Source: Cenococcum geophilum 1.58 (taxonomy: Eukaryota > Ascomycota > Dothideomycetes > Gloniales > Gloniaceae). Taken from it: 64,000 nucleotides of DNA. Both the position numbers and the translations under genes were made by a program. This document shows positions 44,387 to 55,250 of this stretch, one piece after another. Location: the NCBI GenBank assembly GCA_001692895.1, contig KV748228.1, positions 869,344-933,343 of the forward strand. Reading direction: 5' to 3'. The notes under the pieces were generated by a model, which was given only the letters and a program-made list of their open reading frames with translations, did not search any database and had not been told where the DNA came from. Each line of letters opens with the position of its first letter. Position 1 is the first letter of the stretch.

Positions 44387-47300
44387 ATGTCTACGACACA
44401 GCCTAATCCTGAAAAGTGCGTGATTCAATCTCTAGATCCGTTTTATGCATCCTTGCTGAGATAGAGCAGTGGTATTGACTCGGCAGTTTCTGTATTTTGG
44501 AAATCTTGCCGGACATTTGAAGCTTCGCTAAGCGATACTGATAAAGCCTTCTTCGAGAAATTTCAATCGCCGCGGGAGATGCTCAAGCAGATCAAGCATG
44601 ATGTATTGAATCACAAAATTCAGCGATCTACTATGGCGAAGTGTGCTCGTAGGATCGAAGTAGTCAGCACAAAGTTTAGCCCTTTTTTTGGGATTATCGA
44701 CATTTTCGTCCAAACGCACCCAGAATACGCCGGGATATTCTGGGGTGCCATCAGACTAGTTTTCCTGTGGGGAAGCAACTTCACTTCATTTCTGGAGAAA
44801 ACCTGTGAGATGTTCGAGTTCATGGTCCACGCTCTACCTGCATACGAAGACGCAGCCGAGGCGCAAACCAAGCTTCTTCAGAACAGGCTCAGCGCTAGAA
44901 TTCTGGACGCTCTCTCTATGGTTTATTCTGATATTCTTGAGTTCTGTGCGCAAGTGTGTCGAATCCTCTCACCCGACCGAAACTTTTCCAGAAAGGCAAA
45001 GACGATTTGGAAGTTGTCTTGGACTCCTTTTCATATTCAATTTGGAGGCCTCCTCGAGAGCTTCAAGAAGCATGCACAAATCTTTAAGCTTGAGGTGAAA
45101 AGCTATAATTATCGATTGACAGTGGAAAATAATAGAAAGCTCGATAAGTTAACCGTGGAAAGTAATAAAAAGCTTGATCGATTGACCGTGGAAAACAACA
45201 GAAAGCTCGATGTCCTTTATGAGGAGCTGAAGAATTTAAGGCTCTCATCCCAGAATACCACGAATGGTGAGGCCATTAGCCACCAGGGGAACCTTCCAGA
45301 TGGTGAGTTCAGAGTTATAGCTTCAGGGCTCTCTATCTCACTCTTGGAACAGACGAGAAAGCAGAGAAGATACAGCAGACAATCAATGCCGTGAAGACTT
45401 GGATTAAACCGCCAGAATGGCAAGACATATACGAATCAGCTTCAGCGCGCCGACTCTCCGGCACAGGAGACTGGATATCGCAAAATCGCTCTGTAAAATT
45501 TTGGCTCTCGAGATTGGAAAGTGCATGGTCAGAGGGAACTTCTCCAGATCCGAACTTTCTATTAATTAAAGGTTTATTGACCGGAACCTCTGGCTTTGCA
45601 GAACTAATGTCGGGTAGGAAAGCCGGGATACGGGAAAACAATCCTAAGCGCGGCCCTTATCGACCAGCTTCAGATGCTGCCAGATCAGTCTGGAAAAGCT
45701 TTTATTCATTTTCACTATTACGACAGGCTGAGAGCATGGAGCGGAAATACTGAAGCTGCTGGGGCTCTCCGGGCCTGGCTCGTTCAATTAATCCACGCAC
45801 ATCAAGATGAGATTGATGAAGAAGCTCTTGGTGCAATGACAATGTTGATGAGGAAAGCAGGAAGCGGCCAGCAGCGTGCGAGTGGAGAAGAAATAGTTGC
45901 ACTCTTGAAGTGGTTTCTCTATCGCTATCCAAGGACTATTATGATCATTGACGGGGTTGAAGAGACCGATAATCCTGACGAATTCTTTCGCCTCCTAAGT
46001 ATTCTTATGTCCGACCCCGTCCTCCCCGCACCTTCAGAAGCTATTGACGGAACAGAGAATCCCGCAGCTCAGGGATTGCCCTTAAAGAACCCTCTAAAGT
46101 TAAAGTGCGCGGCGGGAATTTTGGTCTTTGCTCGACCTAGTGTCTCCGTTCCAGACAACGTGATCTGCGATGAAGTCACATTTGATCGAAGTCTCAACCA
46201 ATACGATATCGAGTGGTACTTAGAGTCCAACATGCATGACATAGTCGGGAAGGGTTTCCTGGGAAGGATGTCTAAGTCTGAAGTCGAAAAGACCAGCAGA
46301 TTGATCGTCAATCGCGCTGATGGCATGTTCCTCTTCGCAAAGCTTCTAGTAGAATACTTGAAGACTGAAGGACTTTTTGTCACTCAGAGAAAGGAGGTCT
46401 TAAGGAAAGTGGTTCTTTTTGAAGGACTTGAAGAGCTATATGGAGCGATATTGAGTACTCTACAGCGGATCCTTCCCCCAGAAGCTAGAAGGAACCTACA
46501 AAGAGCATTTGAGTGGACCGCCGAATCCTTGGCACCACTGCATTTCGACCAACTGCAGGACGCTATAAGAGTTTCGCAAGGCCATCCAATTTCAGTGGAT
46601 GATATAATACCAAACTTTGAGAAACAACTGGGACGATTTTCAGGAGCCCTTTTAGAACCGACGTCTTCTGGCAAGGTCACATTCATTCACAGTACTTTGG
46701 TCGACTACCTCTCCGAAGATCGATCAGAACATAGAGAGGGAAACAACCACAAACACGAATTTTATCTCAATCGACAGCATACACGGATGAGACTTGGACT
46801 TTACTGCACTAGTTTCCTTTCTCGGATCATTCCACACGGCCCTCTAGGAGGCCAGTCTGACATTACGCCTTCTTGCGAGGCCATAAAAAGCCAGTTCCCA
46901 ATACTCAATTACATGGTGAAGTACTGGACACCGCATATCGAGCAGTCTATCGCAACATTTATCGATCACAGGGACGAAGAGACTGAAAGACTATTAAATG
47001 ATCTTATTACGGAACTGCACAGTTTTTCTCTCAGGAAGAAAGCGGTTATGACCTGGATTGAGGCTTGTTGGTTGTTTCGCATCGTCCCAAGCATGGATTT
47101 TATACTAGCGGGTTTTCTTGAGGACTGCTTTCGAAGATCTTGGTCCAAAGATCTTCAAAACTTGACCACTGATCTCTTGGAGCTATCCAATGATGTGCAG
47201 AAGTTGAACCAGCGATGGGATCATGTGCTGTCTGCGCAGCCTAACGAAATCTGGGAACCAAGTATACTCACACTCTCAAAATCACGGTTCTGGCTTGAAA

Positions 47301-48850
47301 CAGACAAAGCAAAAAGCCGGGAGCTTACTTCCGTCACAAATGACGATCCCATTGTTATTTCTCTCAAGTCTGAAGTTTCCACAAATGGCCTCGAAGTCGG
47401 CCAAGTGAACCTCATCCCGCCACGGTGAGTTATAGCCTCCAGCTAATCTCAGCCCAGATTAGATATATTGACGTATAAGTAGTGATTTAGGTGTCCGTCC
47501 AGATCAGTGCAAAAGTTGCAGAGGAGAAGGCTCTTTGTCCAAAGACCAAACACCTCGAATCTATGGTTGGAAAGTAAGTTTCGAGGCATGGTCTCTGTCC
47601 ACAAAGAGGGTACTCTTCTCCGCACGCTTCGATTTGAACCAATATGAGGTTGGCTCCGATATACAAACCTGTAAGGAAGGGCATTGTTATCCCTGGACTA
47701 CTATCAATGTTCCTCTAGCTATAGCTGGAAACCTCCGAAAGGTCCAGATCTCCAATACTCTTCTCACCATCTTGGATCTCGACCAATCCATTGAAGCGGA
47801 GAACGCGCGCGGATGTTCTTTTATCATCGATTACATCGATCCTTGGCAGGACCTTCGCCGAGAGCGTTCAAGTAGAAATCCCGTTTCATTTGTTCGCGGT
47901 ACTATGTTTAGCCCCCTGAGCAATTTTCTACTGCTTGTTGACGCACACCACGGACTCGCTATTCTTAAATTTGATAAAGACCAATGCACCATTTTCTCCC
48001 GCATAGAAGGTTTTGGTATCGAAGACAAGGAGGGTTATGTGTTGGCGCGTCATGCCTGTTTCCACCCTTTCCTGCCGATCCTGGCGGTGGTCCGGTTCAA
48101 AAACGTGTCATTATGGGACTTTTCGCAAATCGGTTTGTAGCAGTCACAGCTCTATTATATTTGCTTCTGACATGATCTTTAGACAATCCAATGGTATCGA
48201 TATGCTCTCGCGAGCTCGAAGATCTTCAGTTCTCGACGTGTGGAAACTTCGTCTTCGGTTTTGATAATAGTAGAGGAGTTCGACAATTCATCTTTTTGGG
48301 TATTGCAGAGGAAATCAGCAAGCTTCGTAAACATAATCTCATACAAGCACAAGCGAACAACTATGAACAGTCCATATCCAGCCTACTCAACGATTCTATC
48401 TCTCAGGACGCTACACCGAATAATTCACAAAAGCCGAACGCCGTTGTCTTTGGCAAAGATGCCCAAGGAGTTGCTTCTGCATCAATGCTTCGAGAATTTC
48501 ACGAAGAAGGCACCTTGCTGCTTACCACTCTTCGGCAGGACGGAATAATCCGGACTGAAACTCTCTCTCGTTTGCCGAAAGACTACAAGCTCACCGAAGC
48601 AGTTGTAGCAATGCCATCGGAGGACGAGAAAGAAAACATATTTCGTATAGTTATCAATGTGAAGCCAAAGTTAAGGCACAGTATATCCCCTGATGAGAAG
48701 AGATTACCGGTTGTTATAGAGCGCAAGAGATGTTCAGTGCCAACCTTCGAACGTAAGCGGAAGAGAGGGCTTAGCGCGGGTCAGAATAAGGATTTACGCA
48801 TCCTTAAAATCCTTAAAGATGGACGTAAGAGTGAGGGCGAAGGCGATTAG
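44387..48850 (+). CDS. DUF7708-NACHT-WD40-like NLR (STAND NTPase), five exons, in-frame TAG at codon 26
   Basis: Proposed exons are 44387-45302, 45353-45571, 45618-47424, 47522-48132 and 48183-48850, giving 4221 nt, 1406 residues and a TAG stop. Residues 1-64 and about 65-215 match the N-terminal DUF7708 region of fungal NACHT proteins (WGAIRLVFLWGSNF, 119-132). Residues 244-276 are three 11-residue coiled-coil repeats. Joining exons 2 and 3 creates Walker A GKPGYGKT (379-386); Walker B is IMIIDGVEE (about 488-496), followed by NACHT-associated helices. Exons 4-5 hold WD40-like blades (FKNVSLWDFS, about 1173-1182) and a basic tail with KRKR (about 1375-1379). Such proteins act as intracellular sensors in fungal immunity or incompatibility; that role is inferred. 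Codon 26 is TAG (44462-44464), probably from CAG. If it is real and not read through, Met65 (44579) could start a shortened protein that keeps most domains. Confidence 0.85.
44462..44464 (+). other. In-frame nonsense codon (TAG, codon 26) in the NLR gene
   Basis: Upstream and downstream codons read as one conserved N-terminus (CVIQSLDPFYASLLR, then SSGIDSAVSVFWKSC). The context AGATAGAGC is what AGACAGAGC becomes after a CpA-to-TpA change. No small intron removes it. It is 193 bp from the RIP-mutated copia LTR. Confidence 0.75.
45116..45214 (+). repeat. Three in-frame 33 bp repeats in the NLR coiled coil
   Basis: The units encode LTVENNRKLDK, LTVESNKKLDR and LTVENNRKLDV. Synonymous differences between units (TTG/TTA, AAT/AAC, CTC/CTT) show that the repeats are not brand new. 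The 11-residue period fits a hendecad coiled coil between the DUF7708 region and the NACHT domain. Confidence 0.9.
45303..45352 (+). other. NLR intron 1 (50 bp)
   Basis: GTGAGT ... GGAACAG, phase 1. Joining gives NLPD-DEKAEKIQQTINAVK in the downstream frame. The unspliced frame ends at 45394. Confidence 0.8.
45572..45617 (+). other. NLR intron 2 (46 bp)
   Basis: GTTTATTG ... CTAATG ... GGGTAG, phase 1. Splicing joins FLLIKG to KPGYGKTIL and so rebuilds the P-loop. The unspliced reading has no P-loop and shifts out of frame. Confidence 0.9.
47425..47521 (+). other. NLR intron 3 (97 bp)
   Basis: GTGAGT at 47425, with acceptor GTTGCAG ending at 47521 chosen because it alone restores the WD40-like frame (phase 2). 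Acceptors at 47490 and 47502 lead to early stops. A branch-like GCTAATC lies at 47443-47449. Confidence 0.75.
48133..48182 (+). other. NLR intron 4 (50 bp)
   Basis: GTTTGT ... CTGACATG ... CTTTAG, phase 1. It joins DFSQI to DNPMVSICSRELEDLQF and removes the TAG at 48138. Confidence 0.85.
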
Positions 48851-48974
48851 CGACGTTATCTGGTACCATATTGTTTATGGAGGCAAGAAGGAGCAAAGTT
48901 AATGGTGTACAATTGTCTACAGAAAGTCATTGGTCGATTTGGCGAATACGAGACCAAGCTACCACCATTCAATG

Positions 48975-49721
48975 CAGGCAAAACTCCTTAGTACGATATG
49001 GCTTCTGCAGCCGAGCGTATCGTAATATCAATGGTATCGTTGTATTCAGGTTTTGTATGTAAGATACACCAAAAATCAAAATTATGGTATATATTGTGTA
49101 TCTACATGNGCGAAGCCGTAATTGGGCGACTGGCTCTACCAAAGAAAAAGGTAATCGCCACTTGCTTAGTGTTTTGAAGCCATCGGTCTTAAATTCGACG
49201 ATTGTGCCTTAATAGAGTTACAATAACCTCTCTATTACTAGCTTTTTGTCGTTCCCTATACTGTTAAAGGGTTCGTAAGGCCTCTAGCGCCTTATTAAGC
49301 TTAATTTAAGGTTGTTGGGCGTTCTTTTTATCTGTTTCTGCATCGCGATCGGGTCCAGCATAGAGCTTTTAGTAGTGGGCGCGTATTTTCTAGCGTTTAA
49401 AGTTAGAGAATCTATAACGACGTAGCCTCTTAGAATTTCGAGACCTACCCATAATTAATAAGGTAGATTTAAGTATAGAGAGTAAGATCTAAGGCTTAAT
49501 TTAACAGATTTTGATAAAAGTTAATGGCTAAACTTGCGGTAAGGTAAGGCTAAATCCGACAAATTAAAACTGGTTATACCGATTTTGGTGGAGGCACCTA
49601 ACGATATCGTGAAAAGTCAGATTATCGTTAATTACACCCAAAAAGGCTTAATTAGGGCGTGTAGATCGTAATACCAATGGTATCGTTATATACCCGGTAT
49701 CGTACTAAAGAGTTTTGCCTG
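48975..49721. mobile_element. 747 bp terminal-inverted-repeat element just 3' of the NLR gene
   Basis: Left end CAGGCAAAACTCCTTAG TACGATA (48975-48998) and right end TATCGTA CTAAAGAGTTTTGCCTG (49698-49721) are inverted with one mismatch. Inside each end lies another related block, CGTAATAnCAATGGTATCGTT (about 49019 and 49669). No transposase frame was seen. No target duplication is evident. It starts 124 bp after the NLR stop codon, so it may supply the transcript's 3' end. The interior 49100-49650 shows mild RIP and no gene. Confidence 0.6.
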
Positions 49722-50398
49722 TATAGTATATCAAAAGAAAAGAAATCGACAGGAGCATCCTCCCGAGGTTATTTCGGTAATATGGGCCCTATATTGCATG
49801 GGGTACTCTACCTCAAAAATACTACTTAACGTTACCTCGCTAAAAACTATTACTACGCCTTATACCCTCGGAAGAAGCCTTACCTAAGGCCTTACTATAA
49901 TACTATAGGATTACAGGAGGTCTAAATATATAGAGTTTTAGAGTTAAGCAACTAAGCTCTAGTTAGCTTTTTTAACAAATTAATATAAGCCCCCTCTAGG
50001 CACGTTATAGAGATAAAGCCTATAAGTTAAAGTACCTTAGGCCTATATTTAAATTAGGATATCGAGCTACTTCAGCACTTAATAAAGGTAAAAGGCCAAA
50101 GACTTAAGATTCTTAAAAAGAGATAATAAAAAGCTTAAGGACCTATAATGGACGAAACCCAATAGAGTAGAGTAGTAGCTTAGCTTAAAAAGAAATAAAT
50201 AAGTATAGGATAAAGATTTTTTATAATATAAGAACAGGACTAAAATTCTTAAAAAGAAATAAGGATATTATAGAAACCTAGTTAAACTAAGGCTAAAGTA
50301 TAACTTAAGAAAGAAGCAAGCTTAGAGTTAAAGTACCTACTATTTAAAGATTTTAAGCTATAGTAGTAGGATTTAAACGCGGCCCTATACGCAGAGTG
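49722..50398 (+). pseudogene. Gypsy D-type coding fragment (plus orientation)
   Basis: From about 50080 to 50340 this matches, in the opposite orientation, the sequence at about 55250-55640 (shared blocks such as CTTAAGATTCTTAA and GCTTAAGGACCTATAAT). It is a RIP-mutated fragment of the same family, cut by the LTR at 50399. Function within gag-pol was not assigned. Confidence 0.5.
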
Positions 50399-50665
50399 TG
50401 TTAGCGACTTAGTCAATCGAGGCACGAGTACGGCAAGAGGGACGCGCAAGCCTGTACGATTGGTAGTCTATAAACGAAGATCTAAAGCTAAAGAAAGGAA
50501 AGGAGACGAAGGGCGGCGCCGCTTGACGTTATATACGATCCTCTAGTCACGTGACGGTAACTATCTAAAACTATATAAAACTATCTACGACTATCTGCGA
50601 TTATCTGCTATAATCTACTAATATCTATTAGCCACAATCCACTAGTTTCTACTAGTGCCGTAACA
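50399..50665 (-). repeat. LTR related to the Gypsy C family, best-preserved copy
   Basis: 267 bp with intact termini TGTTAGCGAC and GTGCCGTAACA. A minus-strand polypurine tract AGAGGGGGGG (plus strand 50671-50681) lies directly inside, so this is a 3' LTR of a minus-oriented element extending right. It contains four to five TAT/CTGCGATTATC-type degenerate repeats (50565-50640). The other LTR was not found. Confidence 0.85.
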
Positions 50666-51482
50666 TTAACCCCCCCTCTAAAAAAGCCTGCCCTTAGGCT
50701 TTATACATCCGTATTATATCTATAGGGTATTTTTATTTTTATACTTAATAGGTAGCTTATTTTCTTCGCTATTCTAGCACTTTATTTACTTATTAAGGTA
50801 CTTTATTTACTTATTAAGGTACTTTATTTACTTATTAAGGTACTTTAGGGGTCCGGGTTTATTAGGGTAACAATTATAAAAAATTTAAAGCTTATAGGGA
50901 CTACCTATAAAGTTCTATATAGGGTATTAAGTAGGGTCTAAGTTGTAACGTAATTGGTAAGTATCCTGGCCACGCAAGTAAGCTGGCCACCTTAAGATTT
51001 ATACTTTAATATCTTAACAACCACTTTATAATAAATTCTAATAATTTAAATTTGGACTTTTATATACGTTTTGCAGCTTCTATTAAAGTTGCATAGTAAT
51101 TGGTTTAGTGGTTTTTAAAATATTATAATTTGGGGGCCAAAATAAAGCTAAATTGCTATATCTTAAAAACTACGCAACTAATTATTATGCAACTTTAATA
51201 GAAGCTGCAAAGCGTATATAAAAGTCTAAATTTAAATTATTAGAATTTATTATTAAGTGGTTGTTAAGATATTAAGGTATGAATTTTCTAATTTTTGGTG
51301 GGGTTTTGAGGTGACCAGCTTACTTGCGTGGCCAGGATACTTACCGATCACGTTACCCTTTTAAACTAATATAATATTTTAATGTTCCCCTTATAAGCTT
51401 ATAGGCTAGTATTTCTTTAATTTCCTATTTATTGTCACTATTGACTTAGATTAATAGGGAAGGTTTATTCTTTTATCTGCGG
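50666..51482 (-). pseudogene. Gypsy C-type pol 3' end, interrupted by a MITE
   Basis: This parallels 26579-27020 (shared CTGCCCTTAGGCTTTAT and TTTCTTTAATTTCCTATTTATT blocks). It includes a triplicated ACTTTATTTACTTATTAAGGT unit at 50789-50842. A 406 bp MITE lies at 50948-51353. At about 51482 similarity to Gypsy C stops and a different integrase begins, so the junction looks chimeric. Confidence 0.6.
50948..51353. mobile_element. 406 bp palindromic MITE with TA target duplication
   Basis: Almost the whole element folds on itself. The left end ACGTAATTGGTAAGTATCC pairs with the right end GGATACTTACCGATCACGT, and the arms extend about 185 bp. TA flanks both ends (50946-50947, 51354-51355). The paralogous empty site in Gypsy C (26892-26910, GGTTATATCCTTT) has a single TATA at the same point. 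The TA duplication suggests mobilisation by a Tc1/mariner transposase; none is encoded. Confidence 0.85.
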
Positions 51483-54400
51483 ATAATATACAGTAGAAGT
51501 TACTGCTTTAACTCTTTACTCTACTAAGAATACTTCCTAAAAATACTGCTATAAATTTTAGGTCTCTGTCTAATATAATCTTACTTAGTGCTCTATATTT
51601 TATAAACACTTCTTTAATATAGATTCTAGCGATATCCTCTGCTAAGATTTCTTCTGTATATGCTATAAAGTAGCCCCACTTAGTTAACTTATCCACTATT
51701 ACTAAGATTACGTTATAATCTTATCCAGTAATAGGATCTTTTAACTTTAGTAGCTTAATAATAAAGTCCTATAATATAACCTCCTATAGTCTCTCTAGTA
51801 TTTTAATAGGTTATAGCCCTCTATATAGCTTATACCTTATTAGTTTATTCCTTTAGTAATTTAGATATTCTTTTATTACTTTTTTTACAATATTTTAGAT
51901 TCTATTAATAATGTATTCTTCTTATAGCCTTAACACTAAGCCTGTTGCTCCATTATGTCCTTAAGTTATCCCCTTATAGAAATCTTCCATAAAATACTCT
52001 ACTATGCTCTTTAGGATATACTTTACTTCTTAATTTTTGTATATATCTATCTATAGATCTTCTAGCTATATTTTTAGAATTTTTTATACCTAAAAGCTTT
52101 CTAGTGTCTCGTAGACTCTTCCTAGTTTATTATCCTCTTAAGTTACTGCTAGTTTAGGGTAATTATATCTAATCTATTTATTCTTATCTCTATATAGCAT
52201 TACTCCTAATAGCTTCTTATTATTTTATAGTTTAGCCTTTCTGCTAAATACGTCTACTCTTATATTCTTAGTTCCTTTAGTATACTAAATCTTAAAATAG
52301 TATTCTATAAGCATCTCTACCTATCTAACTTATCTTTAGTTAAGTTCTTTTATTATTAGGAACCCCGTTAGGTTCTTATAATCCATTTTAACTATAAATA
52401 GTTTCTCTATACCTTATAAGAATACTCTCTATTTCTTAAGTACTGTAACTATACCTAATAACTCCTTATTATAGACGTTATAGTTTAACTTTAGTAGTGT
52501 CACCCTCCTACTATAATATAATACTGGATGCTATGCGTCCTTATACTTTTATAATAAGCATACTCCTAATATATAGTTTAATGTATCTGTTTCTATAACC
52601 GTGTCTAGTCCTAGTTAGTAAATTTTAAGAATTGGCTCTTAGGTAAATAGCTCCTTAAGTTCCTTAAACAACTTCTTTTACTTATCTCCCTATACTTATA
52701 GTTCCTCTTTCTTTATAAGCCTAGTAAATAGTTTAATATTCTTTAACCACTATGCTATAAACCTTCTATAGTAGTTATAAAACCCTAAAAATAACCTTAA
52801 CTATATTATATTCTCTGGTTCCTACTAACTTACTATAGCTTTAATCTTCTTTGGGTCCATACTAATATATCCTAGTTTAATAATAAATCTAATAAAATTG
52901 GTCTTCCTTATAAAGAACTCGTATTTTTTAATTGCTACTAGCATCTGTTCTTCCTATAGTCTCTTTAAAACCTATTTAACGTATTCCCTATATTCTTCCT
53001 TAGTTATTAAGTAGATAATAATAATATTAAGGTATGCCATAATAAACTTATTAAGGTGTTCTCCTAATACTATTACGGCACTGATACAGACCCTAGTCAG
53101 GGGCTCGGCCGAGCCTTGGCGCCATGTATATAGACGTGTCCTTTCCTCGACCTTCTCCAAGACCTCGTCTTGGAATTCTCGTTCACTGGCTACCAATAGA
53201 TTCTGTTCTTTTGACTGAGCCTTTATAAATACATTATTAATTCTCTTTTAAAATATTATAGGTGTATTTGTTAACCTAAATTATATAACTAATAGCTTAT
53301 ATAGTCCTTCTCTTAACCTAAAAGCTGCCTTTTATTTATCGCCTTCCTTAATTCTAATCTAATAGTACGCCTATCTCAGATCTATCTTTATAAAGATTTG
53401 CGCGTTACCTATTTAATCTTAAATTTTACTAATTAAGGGTAAAGGATACCTATCCTTTTAAGTAATGCTATTTAACTATCTATAGTTAATATATAGCCTA
53501 AGTTTTCCATTCTTCCTTAGTATAAATAGTACTAGATAACCTACTAATAACTGCGATGGTCTAATATATTCCTTTTATAAGTTTTCTTAGATTAACTCCT
53601 TAAGTGTGCTTACCTCCTCTTAAGTAAGCTTATAGGTTAGAAAGAACCTTAAACTTATTTCTAGTTCTAACTCTATCTTATAGTCCTATACTATATAATC
53701 TATTAGCTTTTTACTTTTTAGGCTCTATAGTTTCTTGCTATATTTATAGTATCTTTTTAGTATATAACTTAAGCCTCGCTCAATCTCTTTATATATCGCT
53801 CTAATTTAGTACTATACTAACTTAGTTTGCTATTATATCTTACGTTATTAAGTATTTCTAATATTAACTTAACCTATAATCTAATTAATCTTTAGATTAT
53901 ATTTCTATAACTAAGGCATTCTTAATACTGCCTTATCCCGTCCTAATAGTAGGATATTAAAAGATATCTTAATTTATCTTCCTTTAATAGTTACTTAAAT
54001 AGGTCTTATTTTAATATTAATAATCCCTCCTCTATAGGCTATTAGATCTCCTAAAATTATAACTAATAGGTAAAGTTGCTCCTTCTATCTATAAGGTAAT
54101 CCTATTCTCTTAACTACTACTAATAAGATATAGTTCCGCGTTACTCTACTATCTATTAGCGCTTTAAACTACTAATCTTACTAATTAACTTATAAATTTA
54201 GGTGTTGTTCTTAAATTCCCCTAAGGGTCCAAGGCTTTACTACTAGCTCCCTTTAGTTTTATAGGCCTCTACTTTTCCTAACTATTAGCTACTTAATCCT
54301 ATTATATTTAGCTTACTCTTTAGCTAATACCTAGTTCGCTTTTTATCTTTAATATACTATAGACACGTATTCTCTAGGTATTTCTACCACTATTATTTAT

Positions 54401-55250
54401 TTAAGTATTCTTTTATAAGGAATATTCCTAATTAAAGTATTAAATCCTCTAACTCTTAAATTTCTGCTAAATGCTAGCCGTGTATATACTTAGCATTCCT
54501 ATACTATTGCTTATTTAGCGCCTAATATATCCTTATAAGGTATTTCTAAAAAAAAATTAAATTCTTATACATTTTGTATATATCGTCCATATATGCAATC
54601 TATACTAGCGTATAGTGTACTAGGTACTTTAGGTTGGCTCTTAACTTATCTTTATCTTTAAGTTTAAACCTTTATTATATTAATTTAAACGTTATAACTT
54701 TATTTATAGGTACTAAAATATATCTTTTACTTTTTTAGTCCTCTAATTATTCCTTTAGATCCTTTAATATTATAATTAAGGCTCCTTTAATATAAGTTAT
54801 GGCCTTTTCTATAATAGGGTAGTCCTAGATAACTCTTTTATCTAACTATATATAGAAATCTTCCTACTTATTATTATATTGTTGCCTATACCACTTTTAG
54901 TATAGCTACTAGAGTATATATAGCTTATCCGTAAGGAAGTATCTTCTTATTACTACGTCGTAACAGCCTTTAGTATATTATTCTTTGAATTTAATAAAGA
55001 TCCCTAAATCCTCTTTATTTTCTAGTTTAGTAAGCTACTTAGCTCTTAATATGCCTACCCTAGGCCTATTAGTAATTCTTTATACTAGTACTCTATTCTT
55101 TATACGCCCTAGTACACTAGATCTCTTATCTAGTTTCTATTCTTACCATATAATAATTCTTTACCTAAATTCCTCTATAGTTTCTTTTAGTTTACGTCTT
55201 ATAAATAGATCCTTAAAGTTCTCTTACTTCTTAATTTTAGTATTAACATT
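51483..55250 (-). pseudogene. Gypsy D pol relic (integrase, RNase H, RT, protease)
   Basis: On the minus strand, the integrase core reads DKLTKWGYFIAYTEE and then SKIILDRDLKF (51508-51696). RNase H lies at about 52150-52700. The RT active site is MAYLNIIIIY at 53011-53040 (for YLDD), and upstream RT motif FRLTNTPIIF lies near 53250-53280. Protease and linker follow to about 54400, then gag-like sequence. It is RIP-mutated throughout. The RT is split at 53071 by a 157 bp insertion. Confidence 0.8.
53071..53227. mobile_element. 157 bp solo LTR or small element inside the Gypsy D RT
   Basis: It is flanked by a perfect AATAC duplication (53066-53070, 53228-53232). It starts TATTACGGCACTG, resembling the TGTTACGGCAC terminus of the local gypsy LTRs (minus-strand view), and ends CTTTATA. 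It is GC-richer and far less RIP-mutated than the host. The open frame across it on the minus strand (52972-53196) is an insertion artefact. Confidence 0.7.

Noticed and set aside
45391-45753. Reading the NLR as separate short genes (44579-45394, 45391-45753, 45674-47428, 47535-48140, 48191-48850)
   Set aside because: Overlaps and frame changes are explained by four short introns with GT...AG borders; splicing alone restores the P-loop.
44528-48028. Several minus-strand frames of 60-104 codons opposite the NLR gene
   Set aside because: They are shadows of the NLR coding frame; none has a recognisable domain.
52972-53196. 74-codon frame with a balanced-composition N-terminus
   Set aside because: It is a fusion of the 157 bp insertion with RT sequence (MAYLN...) of Gypsy D; the join is explained by the AATAC insertion.
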